Shown: positions 22,661 through 39,900 of the stretch, in pieces | Layout of the letters: each line of letters opens with the position of its first letter | How positions within the stretch are numbered: the first letter of the stretch is position 1 | Origin: Trichoplax adhaerens | Taxonomy: Eukaryota; Placozoa; Uniplacotomia; Trichoplacea; Trichoplacidae | DNA length: 64,000 bases | Direction: 5' to 3' | Assembly (NCBI RefSeq): GCF_000150275.1 | Contig: NW_002060956.1 | Span: 1,449,207-1,513,206 of the forward strand | Made by a program: the position numbers and the translations under genes | Notes under the pieces: generated by a model | Told to the model about the DNA's origin: nothing | Databases searched by the model: none | The model's input: the letters and a program-made list of their open reading frames with translations, nothing else

Positions 22661-25088
22661 GACTTGTGTACAGTACTCTGCACTCTACTCTACACTGTAC
22701 AGTCTTGAGTCTTTCTGTCGCTTGGGTACTCTACTGTTACACTATTTACTGCATTTTTCTCATTCACTGGCGATTTGGCCAAGAAACAGGATCGACTCCA
22801 ATCTCAGCGCAACCTTGTTTAAAGAAGTGGATGCATTTTATAAGTTTGCAACTGGACTAGGGATCCAAGCTTATCATTTCATGACTGATAAAATAGTTAT
22901 AGAAAGATCTTATTGATACTCTGGCTGGTTTATTGAATGAACAATTTGCCAAAACGATACAAGGTAAGCTCAAGTAAATCAAGTAGATATTATAAATACA
23001 CAACTGTGTCAAGGGAAAGACCAAACCAACTGGAGCCAATTGCATTTTGTCTTGTTTTCAATAAGGCTGCCATGGATTATTCACCTCGAACGATACGAGT
23101 ACTCTACTGTACTGTACTGTACATTATTAGAATTGCCTAATCAGCAATCCACCGATGTACTGTAAAGATCAGCACGTTACCCGCCTTTATAGAATGATTT
23201 ACTGTTGAAATAGATAGGAAATGATGTTTCTTTTTGATCATTACACTACATAACTTGATAGATATTGATAGATGCGACATCAACATGACTAACTTAATAT
23301 CAAGTTGGTTAGCGTGAAAGGAGACAAGACTGAAGCACAGAATACTGTAGCGTCTACTGACGCAGTTCTAAAAAGTATCGACATACACAGTACAGTAGAT
23401 ATCCCGTATAGCGTGCAGTCGGAGAATACTCTGAAATACAAGTACTATTACTTGACGAGCAATCAGTTTACCACTAGGAAAGGGAGCAAGTACGTTGCAT
23501 CATTGTTGCATGGCTTAAAGCTAAAAATGGCTGTGTCAGCCATCGGAGTTGAACCATGCAAAGCTATACTTCTTTACTTTAAATATACTGTACAATCAAT
23601 TGAGATGATACTGTGAGTCGTTTACAGGATAGCTATTTAATTAATTTATAATTAGATATTAAAATGATAGTGTACGGTAGACGCTTTCATACAAATTTTT
23701 ATGCGTTGCTTGGTGTCTATCATGAAAACTGGATGATATTGACTACTGAAATCAAATCTAAAAGTGAACTATTCTATGTAGCATAACTGGAAACCGAATC
23801 TTAGTCTTTTTTTTTTAATCCATGTTATTTGTTATTAAAGCATTCATTTATATTAACAGTATAGTGTAGATCAACAAGCACATCCGATAGCTTAGTGCAC
23901 ACTATAGCTAAATCAATGTATACTGTCCGTACAGTATCGCTCTAGTCGGATGTCTGTGTTGATGATGTGAAATTTGCTCGTTTTTCAGTACAGATTAATA
24001 AGAATATATACTTCACTTTGCACACACTAATGTGATATAGTGCAATTGCTAAATGTGCATTGAATCCGTTAATTTATGGATCTTCAAATTAAGCAATAGT
24101 AACAAAGTTCAAATTTCACGTTAAACATTCAAAAAGTTAATGAATACAATCGTATTATCTTATTATTGCATTCATTCCTGTATCAACCATCTAATGATGT
24201 AGTTTACTAGCCTGTATGAATTTTGTTCTAGAGTATACTGCACTTCAATTGGTACTGTACTGAATACAGTAATTCATTATAGGGGAATGATAGTATAAGT
24301 TTCATTCACCGCATGATATTTTTATTTTCTTGTACTTGCTCGCCATTTTATCAATCGATCAAGAGCGTATCTTGACAAAAATGTAACATTGACATTTTGT
24401 TATTATTAAACAATGTGTACAGTACAGTATAAGTACGTAGAGTACAGTACAGTCCCGATACGGTGGTGCTTGTACTGTACAGTACAGTACAGTCCATTTC
24501 TTATCTCGATAGAGGCGTGTAAGGATAAGGATAGGTCGGCATTTCCAAGCATTGGAGGTAGCGTCGTTTAGACTGACTGTACAGTACTGTACCAGTACTA
24601 ACGCTAACGTACTACGCGTATGAATTTGCTCTTTACAAGGCCTTGACTGTATCCGTAAATCTAAAATAACTTATCACATTTATGATTGATCATGATTGAT
24701 GTAAGAGAAAGATATTTATTTATTTAAGATTACAAGTTCGCAATGCCAAGAACTGAAATTGGCGCAACATCAATCTACTTTAAAATTAACATGATACTGC
24801 ATAAATAAGAGTAATGCTTTGAAGTGTACATTACATGAGTTGAGTTAGAGGTTAAATTAATTTAAACTAACAGCATTACTATATTAGTAGAGATTCGATA
24901 TCATTCTCGTTCTCAAGTTTCCTGCTTTTACTACCTACTCTACTTACGATGATAGTACTGTGTGAACAGTGCAGTCTTGCGTGTGCCTTGTTTGCAAGCA
25001 TTTCAAATATGTCGTGTACAGTGCAATGCTGTGCCTAGTCAAAATCAGGTCGTTCGCCTTTCCTCGATCTGAAGTACAGTAGGTAGTA
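22661..25088. other. Intergenic between CELF and SMAD4, with further GTAC islands
   Basis: No supported gene. GTAC-type palindromes recur near 23100-23125 and in a tight island at 24415-24600, including uninterrupted TGTACAGTACAGTACAGT. The open frame at 23305-23616 has no recognisable domain. Confidence 0.45.
24415..24600. repeat. GTAC-palindrome island upstream of SMAD4
   Basis: GTGTACAGTACAGTATAAGT, then GAGTACAGTACAGTC, TTGTACTGTACAGTACAGT and CTGTACAGTACTGTACC fall within 185 bases, about 1.1 kb upstream of the SMAD4 start codon and possibly closer to its 5' untranslated exon. Confidence 0.8.
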
Positions 25089-25140
25089 ACCAGGGACAAC
25101 TTCAGGTCAAAAATATTTTTGACCTGAAATTGTCCCTGGT
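25089..25140. repeat. 52-bp near-perfect hairpin
   Basis: Two 26-base arms are directly abutted. The left arm ACCAGGGACAACTTCAGGTC plus AAAAAT pairs with its reverse complement on the right with a single mismatch (C versus T). There is no spacer, so it can extrude as a cruciform or fold as one long RNA hairpin. It lies about 0.6 kb upstream of the SMAD4 start. It could be a tiny foldback element; the flanks GTAGTA and TACTAA partly continue the symmetry. Confidence 0.93.
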
Positions 25141-25631
25141 ACTAAATGTATAACCAGCGTATTCTTTCTCGTAAACAGCCACTAGTATTATATAAACTAC
25201 AACCTTGAATCTATAAATAGATATGGATTAAATTTAGCTACTTCAAGGATTAACTGCGTGCAATTTTATCTACCAACTTGAATTAATATAGTAAATGAAC
25301 GTAGTACGATGCCGTGAAATTATAATCGTATAAAAGTATATTAATTGATATGATGACTACTGTCGACTTTTTGTAATGCTTACAATTATCAACATATTAA
25401 TAAACTATGAATACTAGAATGAATTGAAGTTACCCTCAGTTCTAGCTGTGCATCTACTGTACCAAGGTGCAAACGTCATTGTATAAAGAGAATCAGTATT
25501 GTAATTTATATGAAACCGTGATATCATTTCCTGTCGTAATTTTTATACACTGTTAACATACAACGTAAACGTATAATTCAATTACCAAAGTATAGCATAT
25601 TGAAATTTTCCTTTACTTATTATATTGTGCA
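25141..25631. other. SMAD4 5' region, probable 5' UTR intron
   Basis: A TATTGTGCAG acceptor ends at 25632, 50 bases before the SMAD4 ATG. An upstream non-coding exon is therefore likely in this interval or further left, but I could not place it. Confidence 0.4.
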
Positions 25632-25681
25632 GATTATCAGCAGCAGTCAAATCGCAAGATTTACGGGGCGACGCTTACATC

Positions 25682-28892
<3,211 letters not shown>

Positions 28893-31595
28893 AGTGATTT
28901 AGTCACGATGAAATCACTAATTGTTCTATGGTTAGAGATTATTCAAAATTACTAGTAGTCCTAAAGCATATGATCATATTAATACTTTAGTATTTGTATT
29001 AACAGGTATTCTCGTATTGAAAATAAGATTAATATTAGGCGTTCTACTGTAGTATAATAATTTTAGACGCTATTTCCAGCAATTGCATCATTGCGTTATA
29101 AACGTACTTTGTGTAAATTTCAACGTTTTTAATACTTAGTACTGACCATATGCGTATCGTATCTAGATAGTATCTATTTCAAATTAGTAATAGAACTCAT
29201 TAGGATTTAATCGTACTAATTAACTCTTAAAGTACAAGTTTCATTAACCCAGAATCATGTATAATCGTCAACGCTCTTGATACCGCGTCAATACCGATAT
29301 GATTTTTTATAAATGTATGATTGTAGGCAATGATTCACGATCAAAGAATTAATCATATTTACTGTGTAATATTACGTTGCTAGATAAATTTATTGCATAT
29401 AGGAATAATTTGCGAGATCAATTGCATCAATCTGTAACGCAACATTTGTACTAGCACGCAAGGTTAGTGATATAACATGGTGCTAATAGATTTGATATCT
29501 ATGGATAAGAGAATGTTTGGTAATGAGGGCTAAGAATATTGTGTCCAATCTGTCTTTAAGATTATGAAATGAAATCGAATTTTAAGGGGCTAAAATATTT
29601 TTAAGTTATCAACATTGTGCGTCGATCACACTTTATGTGAAGCTGCGGTTTAACACGGAATTAAAGTTTTAAACCCTAAGCAAATGATAGTGCTACGATA
29701 TATGCATAGAACGCATACATGTCTCACTTATTTAACATAGCGTTTTTTACCTGGCACTACGTTGTTATAGCATTGCCATTGTTCTATTTTATTACTCGTT
29801 TTGAATTGCAACCTGTAAAACCATGGATGCACTGTAATCTTTAAGAAGATGATACTCCAAAAAATATACTAACATCCATTAATTACTAAACTAGCAATGC
29901 AGTAATGAGGTTATCTTTAATTTTTGACACCAGTCCTTCTGATTGGACTTGTTACTGTATATCACACATAATTACACATTTTGTATTGAAATGTTTACCT
30001 AGCTCATTGATTATATTACCGTTAACTGGGTTGAATTTTAAAAGAATGATTCTTAAGCCGTAATTAAAATTAGATGAATAAGATATGCGTCTATTTAACC
30101 GTGTTTATGTATATTTATGATTCTATGCAAGAGCAGATCAGTAAAATATATACGTTTATGCGTATTTAACTTAGAATAAGTCCTGAATAACTGAATCACA
30201 AACCATATTCGTGTGTTCATGTTTTAACGATGTGCGCTTAGATAGTTGTATAAGCATACATAGGTATTACGATAGTAGCAAAGTAGAGCAGTAACGAAGT
30301 CTATTGTGCTATACCGGACTATCTCGTATACTCTCTACTCATATAGTTGGACCGCTGATATTACTGGTGTAAATAAGTTGTCAACATGACTATAAAATGG
30401 ACATCAGATATTGATTTGGCTCGAAAATGTAAAGATTGATCGTTATGTATGTATAATAAGTCAATGATGGTTCTATTTGCATGGTACTACGTAAACTGTC
30501 GTACTTACTGTTAAAAATTAATTATTATACTGTATAATATGATTTCTCACGAATGTTCCAGGCTAAGTATGAGTAGTGAGTAGTGACTTGATGTTTCAAA
30601 AGGCCGTCTATGAGCATTAACAGCTCAGTTTAATAATTAGAAAGTTATTTTTAGTTTTGTTTTATTCTTAACAGAAATGATGCGTACAATATCGTACGTA
30701 TTCCAGTAGAGGCTGTTGTTAATTAATTACGTAATTATACTGGGGATCATACGCGTAAATGTTAATGATAATTTCAATCGTCCGTGCTTACAATGGCATC
30801 GAAATTACAGTACCTTGATCATATATATGTCTACTGTACAGTTATTCATGCATACTGAACAGTACAGTATACGAATACGGTTAATTAATAGTACGAGTAT
30901 CAACATGCACAAATTAGCAGTAATAATATAAAGCCGTAGTTTGTTTGTGGAGAAATGCTGTTCAAACTGAGTAAATGAGCATTACAGCCAAGGTCCATGT
31001 AGACTACTTCATGCTGTAATGTGTGCTAGAGAATACTATTATATTACTGTGCTGTACATATTGGGATCGCTTGATGATCCGCCTATAGGTCATGATTGTA
31101 AGAATTTTTCTCTTTAACTTAATGTACAATATTTGAACTCTGTTACAACTTCCAAATTTTGTAACAAGTACTAGATCTGCACTCAGCAAGGAGACCCAGT
31201 AATTAAGTTGAAGAACTAACTTTATTGTTAAAATAATGAGTTTATATACTTTCTTTATTGTGACCTTTGATCTACTGGCATAGATCACAAGATCATCACT
31301 AAGAGAAAGGTTTCCCTAGTTTAGACATTACAAATAGGATATCATACCGAGTATGGCAACATGAGAATACATCTATAGATAAGCTTAATATAGTACCATA
31401 ACTACATCAAAATATACGCATGACGTGATAATAACATCGTGATATTTAACCATATATAGAAAGAAGGTAACATACTAATTATGTAACTATTACAGAACGT
31501 GACAAACTCATAAAGGTAAAAAAAACTTCAAGGTTAAACTGGGTGAACTTACATAATTTTGAAAATTATTATTATTTTTTTTTTTATTTTAAACA
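28893..31595. other. Intergenic between SMAD4 and TXNL1, nothing recognised
   Basis: AT-rich sequence with no supported exon. It contains the SMAD4 3' untranslated region. A few isolated TACTGTACAGT words occur near 30830-30870. Confidence 0.4.
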
Positions 31596-31735
31596 GTACT
31601 CTTACAGTAGAAAAAGCACCTCTACTGCACACTGTAGAGTACAGTACATTGCACGCTGTATAGTACTGTTCAGTATGCAGAAAAAATGTTCCAGTACAAT
31701 ACACTGTACTGTATTCTGTACAGTATTGTGCCAAA
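31596..31735. repeat. GTAC-palindrome island upstream of TXNL1
   Basis: Words such as GTAGAGTACAGTAC, TATAGTACTGTTCAGTA, CACTGTACTGTATT and CTGTACAGTATTGT fill about 140 bases. The TXNL1 start codon lies about 250 bases downstream. The overlapping small frames on both strands here (repeats of YCTVQYS type) are artefacts of the word. Confidence 0.75.
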
Positions 31736-31987
31736 TCATCATTACGCTTCAAATCGTGCAAGTCCTAGTTAGTCCAAGTGAATGAAGTGAAGTGATACGA
31801 CGATAGTATGAGTGTGTGACGGTGACACCACCTGTACGACTGTACCGTACCGTACGTCAAATTTTCAAGAGAAACAATGCGATGTTGTCTCATACGCCAA
31901 TACCGAGTGATGCATCAACCACTTCAGTCGAAGAGTCCGTGCAGGCGAAAACTCACTTTGGCAATTCATTGAATACGGAGAAGCAAG

Positions 31988-34900
31988 ATGGCCTCAAGTT
32001 CTGTCATTACTTGTAATTCTGATGTTGAATTTGAAAGGGAATTCAACAAAGCTGGAGAAAAGTTACTAGTGGTTGATTTTACGGCAACATGGTAAATATT
32101 CGGATATCATAGGGCCTTTGATATTGTATTCTTATTGTAGAAGAATAAGAAATGTTTAGCTGACTTGTTGCAATACGTACCAGTGCAAGTATAGTACTGT
32201 ATCAATAGCAGTGTGAAGCAAGTGAAGTTGTAGAACCTTTTCCCTGTCTTCTAAACGAAGCTGCCTTGTCCTGTGTATTAGTGGTTCTTTGCTGAGAATA
32301 CCATTTATAATTTCATGAATTACTCCTATTATTTATTTTTACATAGTACTACCTTGAATATTGTATTCTTATTGTAGAAGAATAAGAAATGTTTAGCTGA
32401 CTTGTTGCAATAAGTACCAGTGCTAGTACAGTACTGTATCAACAGCAGTGTGAAGCAAGTGAAATTGTAGAACCTTTTCACTGTCTTCTAAACGAAGCTG
32501 CCTTGTCCTGTGTATAAGTGGTTCTTTACTGAGAATACCATTTATAATGTCATGAATTACTCCTATTATTTATTTATACGTAGTACTACATTCTCTACAA
32601 GCTGTTTCGGAAAATTTATGATAATATATGGACTACACCGATTTTAAGTTAATTACTTGTCCGATGTCCTATCTCGTAGAATGCTATTAACCGACCATTC
32701 ATACCATTCACGGTATATTCATTAATTATTATCACAAGGACTCCATAGCGTCAAATCATTTTTCATTCTGACAATAGTAGTACAAGTTGAACACCATTTG
32801 ACCACTTAGTCTATGAAGAATTGCCAGGCAAGGAGTTATTGTAGCGTTAAATCAACTCAAAAAAATTGTCAAAATCAATATCAGGATGCCATTGTACAGT
32901 ACTTTACAATCCAGCGTATCGGGACACTGTACTTTTAGTGTTGCTACTGGCTGCGACTATACTGTATATATAAAGAAGGATAAGGTTATCGTCTACAACC
33001 AGACTTGCACTAGTTGCTACTGGCTTCAGCATGAGCAAGATAAATAATTAGCCAATAAGTTAGTATAATAATATCATAAAGTCCAAAAAATAGAGAAATA
33101 ATAATCATAGTAATTCTCCAAGACATGGTTTTCGGTTAAAATGTAATGCAGAGGATGTAGCACTTCCAGTAACTGCCAATGCCTACTACAATATAGGAAG
33201 ACGGATACAGTTTTAGCTTACTTTTCTAGTACATCGGTGCAGGACTGTTAGTACTTGCTATTGGTTACTGTATGAAGAGTAATCAATCACTGACTGACTA
33301 GAACATTAACTTAAGCCCAAAAGTAGCACAATCACTAACTTGGTGATACTCCAAAATGGAGTTATACTGTACTGTAATTTACAATCTAGTACTTTGGTAT
33401 AGATCTTTCAGTGTAATGCTTACGCTTACTATAGCATGTGTACGCGTACAAAAGCAACCAAATGCTAGTACAGTAGATGATACAGTTTTAAATGTCAATA
33501 TTACTCTTGCTTTGCAGATATTTTTAGACTAGATTCTATCTTCAGTTAATTCTATAAATTAAAATGCATTTCGTAATCAGCCTTTATTATGCTTACTATA
33601 TCTAGGTGTGGACCATGTCGTCAAATGGCACCTATATTTGCAGCGTTAAGTAATAAATATAAAGGTTCCACGATTTTTTTATCTGTTGATATTGATAAAT
33701 GTCAGGTTAGTTTGAGCTTTTGGATAGAAAAATAATGTACTAATTAAAATTACCATGCTATCTATCTATATTGTATATCAATACTGTGTGTATGTGTTCG
33801 TGCCTCATTTCATTCACAGTTTACATACATTAAGCCATCATAATTTACTCATAAAGCAGAATCTCAAGATAAATCAACACGTATAAGTCTGCTACTATAA
33901 ATAATCGTAATACTGTACAGTGTACGGTATTGTATTATACTCCTAATGCATGCAAATTTTAATTTACTAACTTATTATATATATATCGGATATTCAGTCT
34001 ACTTGGTAGATTATTATCTCCTGTCTGGAATTAGTCCATATGAATGTAAAACTATTGGACATAATAATAACAAAATCTGTCCTTTACATACCGTTCTTAG
34101 TACTATCAACTCCGAAGTCTGCACTCTTTGATATCGTTCCGATGAGATTGCTAACATTATAATCCATCGAGTAATAGGGCTTTATTTGTTCGTTAACTGT
34201 ATAAATAAAATAAAATGCATAAAAGATAATTTCTCATGGAAAATATTTCAAGTAACCGTACAATTTATATTCAATCAGAATACTGCTGAAGCGCAAGGCA
34301 TCCGTTCAGTACCGACATTCCGATTCTTTAAGAATAAAGCTAGAATTGATGAAGTTAGTGGTAGTCAAGCTGGGCTATTGGAAGAAAAAATTAAGCAGCA
34401 TGGTGGAAGCAGTAACTCGTCTAGCAGTTCAACGAATGAGCATGAAAGTCCTGTATCTGGCTTTGTAAGTAATAGTTTTACAACTTATAAAATTCGCTAA
34501 GGGTGATAGTACTGTATAGGCGTAAATATTCAATTTCTACCCCCAATATAATACTACTACGATCAGATGTCAGTTGAAAATGCTATTCTTAAATCTTTAA
34601 ATTTCGTTATGACTATTTTTAGTCGTTTGGCTTGCATTATTTGTTGTATCGGAATATAATTTGATAAATAAATTATTGACTGTGTCCAGGTAAACTTATA
34701 TTCTGCTATAAATCTATCGAACTGCGAGTGTTTAAATGAAAATGATGATCATCCATTTAAGAATGCATTGACGAAAAGCGCATTATACCTAGAAAGTGAT
34801 TGTGATGAACAGGTAAGAAAATATCTTATATTGTGTTTTATCAACTTAGAATTGATTTAAATAGCTTGAAATCTTCCAGGATTTTCAAATGATACAATGT

Positions 34901-36206
34901 AACAGATCGTAATGATATACTGATTAATTATCAGGCAATGAAGTATATTTTTATTACTAGTTCAGTGTTTAATTATGGCTTATTTTGTCATTATAGCTAT
35001 TAATTTATATAGCATTCCAGCAGCCCGTCAAGATTCATTCCATTATTTTAAATGCTCCTGATGATGGTCAGCTGTAGCACAATTAAACATATACTATTTA
35101 AATATGGAAGCACGACTAATTATTAGCTAAAATTTTTGCTTGCTATTGTAACCTAATTATTTCTTATCAATTTTTTAGGTAGAGCACCAAAGATAGTGAA
35201 ATTGTTTACAAATCAAACGGTATCATTAGATTTCGACAAAGCAGAAGCAAAACAGTCTACTCAGCAATTTGAGTAAGGAATTGACGTTAATTATCTATAC
35301 AGTAACACATTTTCCATATTTTGCAGTAGTTTAACTGTAAGCCTTAAAATTTACGTTTTGTAATTTGCTATCAATCATATCAGTAATTCCTAAATTCTTT
35401 TCAGATTAACGGGGGAAGATGTATCTGAAGGAAATGTTATTAACCTTCGCTACGTCAAATTTCAAAATGTTGAAAATATAACGGTACACTATAATGCCGC
35501 TTAATCAGCACTTATTGAATGATTAGTATGATTTATAATAAATTTATTTGGCAGTTGAGATTATTCATATCAGATTAACTCAGACTTCATATGTGTTAAT
35601 ATTATTAAAATTCGAGTATGCGCAATTAGTATAGTACGGTTTGATATATAGTTGTTATATTTATCATATAATTCTATACGTGTGTCTTAGATTGTCCATA
35701 CTCATATCTAGTTGTTTTTCTCCATTTATTTTAAATCAAAATACATGTAGAAGAAAGCTTACAAATAGTTTTTTATATCCCTTTAGCTATTCGTTAAAAA
35801 TAATCAAGGTGGAGATGATATAACTGTAATCAACCATTTGGCATTTATTGGAAATTTAATCGACAAAACTGACATGAGCAGTTTTAAACGCGTAAGTGTA
35901 GCTATTTCTTATCTTTTACAACATCTATACCATATGTGTCAACTTAGTAGTAACCAAACAAACTATTTAAGTGGTCTCAATATTAAATTATTACCTAAAT
36001 GTCATCATTATACTATCTTTCTCTGATTAAATCAAAACTTTTATTAATATAAACAAAATTTACATAGTAATAAAATACATGGGCTACCATAGTAGCAAAA
36101 CAGGTCTTAATTGTAATAAAATATTTGTGGATAGGCGAATGCTTTGAATTTAATAAGAAGACAATTTGTTTTGTAGGTCGCTGGTAAACCAGGCGAAAGC
36201 CATTAA
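31988..36206 (+). CDS. TXNL1: Thioredoxin-like protein 1 (TXNL1), nine exons, 296 aa
   Basis: Exons are 31988-32091, 33606-33705, 34279-34464, 34690-34812, 34997-35066, 35179-35272, 35405-35483, 35787-35891 and 36177-36206. All phases close to 297 codons. Residues 1 to about 107 are a thioredoxin fold with the active site W35-C-G-P-C39 split by intron 1 after the second base of the Trp codon, and with the cis-Pro segment VPTFRFFKNK. After a Ser-rich linker (SSNSSSSSTNE), residues about 125-290 are the PITH domain that binds the 26S proteasome lid: NCECLNENDDHPFKN, LESDCDEQLLI, LRYVKFQNVENIT and the terminal VAGKPGESH. It acts as a proteasome-associated disulfide reductase in the cytosol and nucleus. 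Human TXNL1 has 289 residues. AATAAA lies at 36343-36348. The start MASSS sits in good ATG context. Confidence 0.97.
32121..32590. repeat. Tandem direct duplication of about 237 bp inside TXNL1 intron 1
   Basis: The block beginning ATATTGTATTCTTATTGTAG and running through AAACGAAGCTGCCTTGTCCT to ACTCCTATTATTTATTT occurs at 32121 and again at 32358. Copies are about 95% identical, so the duplication is recent. Each copy carries a TAGTACTGTATCAA word. Confidence 0.93.
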
Positions 36207-36922
36207 AGTTTTAGCAAATATGAATTCAAACGGGCAATTCGTAGGAGTTATTACGCAATACCATGTGACAATGGTGGAACTTATTCATTAATTTTGTACA
36301 AGTTAATGAACACCTATTTTAGTAGCGACCATTTATACTTCCAATAAAATATAACACTGTTCATAAATATGCTGTGTTGTACAGTGATTACGTAAGGTTT
36401 TCTAACAATTATATAATTAATTAATCCGGATAAAGTTTGTAACAGTAAATACCAAACATTCGTAAGCAACAAAATGTACAATTAAAACAACACCAATTGA
36501 TCTCTTGCGGCAATTTATCGCAAGACAGCGTGTAAGCTATTACATTATTTCTCGAAACTGCCGGATTGTAGAAGTAGCACAGTTAATAATAATGTATGTA
36601 ATCATCTACGTAATTATAATACATGTAATTATTTGTAGATGATTTAGTTCTTGATAGATAGTAATTAATTTATCAGGTTTGGTATAGAGATACTCTTTTT
36701 AAGATTTGTATTGTTGGCAGCGATCCAGCTGTGCAGATTATTTATAGAATATTGCAGGTGTACGTTGACATACAGTGGCAATTATGCAACGCACGTTGAC
36801 TTACAGTATGCAATTATGTATTGCAATATAGATGACAAAATTTCATAATAAATAGTTTATTAAGCTTCTACTCTCTGAAGATATATTTTCAGCATGTACA
36901 ATGAGTCGAATGATGTGCAGTA
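36207..36922. other. Convergent 3' intergenic region TXNL1/AP4E1
   Basis: TXNL1 from the left (AATAAA at 36343) and AP4E1 from the right (AATAAA on the minus strand at 36861-36856, 62 bases after its stop) both end here. Two imperfect stem-loops are visible: TCTTGCG...CGCAAGA at 36503-36526 and a longer AT-rich one around AATCATCTACGTAATTAT at 36600-36645. No gene is supported. Confidence 0.55.
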
Positions 36923-39900
36923 TTAGCTCAAGTTCTTCAGCATACTAGATAGTTGCTGCCCTATCGACTGACTTAAGAGATTGCTATTCGATTTGATCCA
37001 TATTTGTATCATGTCATTACCAGCTTGGCAGTGTATTAAAGCAGTATTTGATAACTGCACTAACCTGCCCGCACCAATAATTTCATTTCCTAGTAAGAAA
37101 GAAGATAGAAGGAAATTATAAAGATAATAGAGATAGTACGATATCTCCGATCAATACAAGGGTGAACTTATGTAAAGATACCAGTACACTAAATATCAAG
37201 CATGTACAGGAAAAGCTGAATTGCACGATACCTATGGTTTCCACTACTTTTACATTACATTTCCTTTCTAATATATTTTCACATTCTGACACTAGATTCG
37301 TTATAGAGATTCGATTTTGTTGATGTTTATAATCATGTGCCATTGATATCCACCTTTGTTCAAATGCTGCAGTCGATAAATTAAGCGGTCTAAAAACGGG
37401 AAAAGATCACAACGATGAACTTAGTTATACTGCATTACAGAAATTTGTATTTGACTGCAAAGTACCAGTGCTAACAAGTAATCTTAGTTGAGAATGTGTG
37501 TGTTACACTTTAAATCTGATTGTAACGATTAGAAGATGATATATCTTTTATCATTGATTAGATACTCTTTTATATCTTACACCGCGCCTACCTAATTACA
37601 TCGAATATAGAAATAGAATAATTAAAAAAATGACGCTGTAAGGAGTTTGTTACTGGGCTGAAGCAGGATATATTTCCTGACAAGCTAAGATTTAGCGATG
37701 GAATAAGTAATACCAGCTCCAACTCATGAAACGCCTAGATTAGTGTAAAATTACGTATATAATCGATCATAACATGCCAACTCTTACAGTAATATAAGTT
37801 ATCCTAAACCGTATATGTCAAACATTAATCTAGCAGAAATACATACGGATTCGCCGATATCTAAGTTGTCTATAAAATTGGGGTTTTCCATTTTTTTCTC
37901 ATTAACGGCACACTGTATATCAGGTTATAACATTATGACATAAAGATACTATAGGTGAAACATTTATCATGCGTAGATCATGAGTATGAAATAATTAAAA
38001 CAGTCTTAACGATGTTCTACCTGAATACCAGATGACGGTTTAAGGACTGTACTGATTTTATTGTATTGCTTATCGGCCTGATTCGCTATGGCTAAAACAA
38101 TTATAAACGCGTCTTCTTTCCAAACTTTCATGAGAGCAATTCTTAACTTACCAAAAGAGGGTGTTGACTAGTAACAGAATTGCGGGAATAATTAAATTGT
38201 AATACCGAATACTAGTAAACAATATTTGAATTTAAAGACTCTAGCTAACACTTACCAAGACATCAAGATTGCCGTGAGGAAATGATAGTAATTCCGCAGG
38301 AAACAGTTCGCGTTCAATAGAAATGGTGGAATCAGTTAAATCGTCTAGAGGATTCTGTATTGATCGATCAGCAACAGGATTCGCACTCATTGGACTCGGA
38401 TTATTTTCAAGATCGAGAAGTTGATTCTTTTCGACATCAATTAATTTTTCCAAATATCTACTGTTTTCGTTAGTATTTAATTGCTCTTCGGTGATCTTTA
38501 TATTTTCTATAGATAAGTTTATTAGATTAGATTCAGTAGAATTATCGCCAATCAATAAGTCGCTTGCTGGTTTGGGAGATTCGTATGGTTCCGCAGAGTT
38601 AATGCCTGCAGATAACGTGACTTCACTCGCTGTGGTAGAACTTTGATCGTTCACTCTATTTCTTTCATCCTTAGCCGCCGGTGCTAAAGACTTTATGTCG
38701 TCTGAATCAAATCCAACAAACAGAGCTGATGCGATGCGTTTTTTCTCTTCTAATTCATAATTGGGTTTATTCTGCAAAATCTATATCAATTAAATTTAAA
38801 CCCTAGATTAAAATTTATACGTGCTTTAACATAACGGCTTTAGTTTATATGATCATCCCTCATTTTACCGTTTGGCTAGGTGGTTCTTCGATATTGGAAA
38901 GATTTTCTTCTTTACTAATATATTACATTATTAATAAGAACGCATGTGTAAGTAACGGCACATCCTGAAAATCGTTAAGAGAAAGCTTACATTTGTAAAT
39001 CAATTAATTTTAATGTAGTCATCAAGTACTAACGCTTTCTTTTCGATGTCTTGACCACCTAAAGGAGCCTGTATCATATATCCCTCTTTTGTCCATGGAC
39101 GTTGGCTATAGGGTGATAATTTTCAGAAAAGTATATTCAACTTAGAATTAGGTCTTGCTAGTATTCCTCTCTATACACGTATCTACTCACCCTTCTACTT
39201 TTTTAGCATTTACATCTTGAGGATTAAATTCTTTTCGATTAAACTCTGTTCCTTCCGGCTTAGAGTAATCATGAGATGCTATTACTCTTCCTCCGTCATC
39301 CTCTACCGGTGTCTCTTTTGAACTAGCGCTAGTATTTACATATGGGTCGAATTTTAAACTTGATCTGACTTTAACATCTGGTATCGCCTTTCTCTGATTC
39401 AATGTTCGATATGGTAAACTTCCATATGCTAAAGCATTACTTACAAAAGTGTCTAGAAAACCAAGCGAAGGATCAACCTAACAATAATTCAATATTGATG
39501 ATGCAATTAGTATTAGCTTTGGAAGATTACTGGATCGTAATTTACGTTTTATAGGATACAATGTTGATACTTCTTTGGTATATACCTCAATATCCTCGCA
39601 ACTTGCATTCACTGGTAGAATTTCACTTCTATCGTTGATATCTAAAGTAATCAATAATTGTAGTGCTTCCTGGCATCTTTGCTGTACATCCAGATTTACG
39701 GAATTACTATGTTCTTCTAAAAAGTTGTGAGTATAATCTGAGACATCATTTGTTCGACTAATCAATTTCATAATAGCTGTTATTAAAAGGCAAGAGCAAC
39801 CAGGATACTGCTTTAAGACGTTCTCAGCTAAGATACACATATTATCAGCAAGATTCATCATTTGTATAGAATCGACCAAGTACGCGTACTCTCCTAAAAC

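Noticed and set aside
23305-23616. 103-codon frame between CELF and SMAD4
   Set aside because: No recognisable family and no flanking exon structure.
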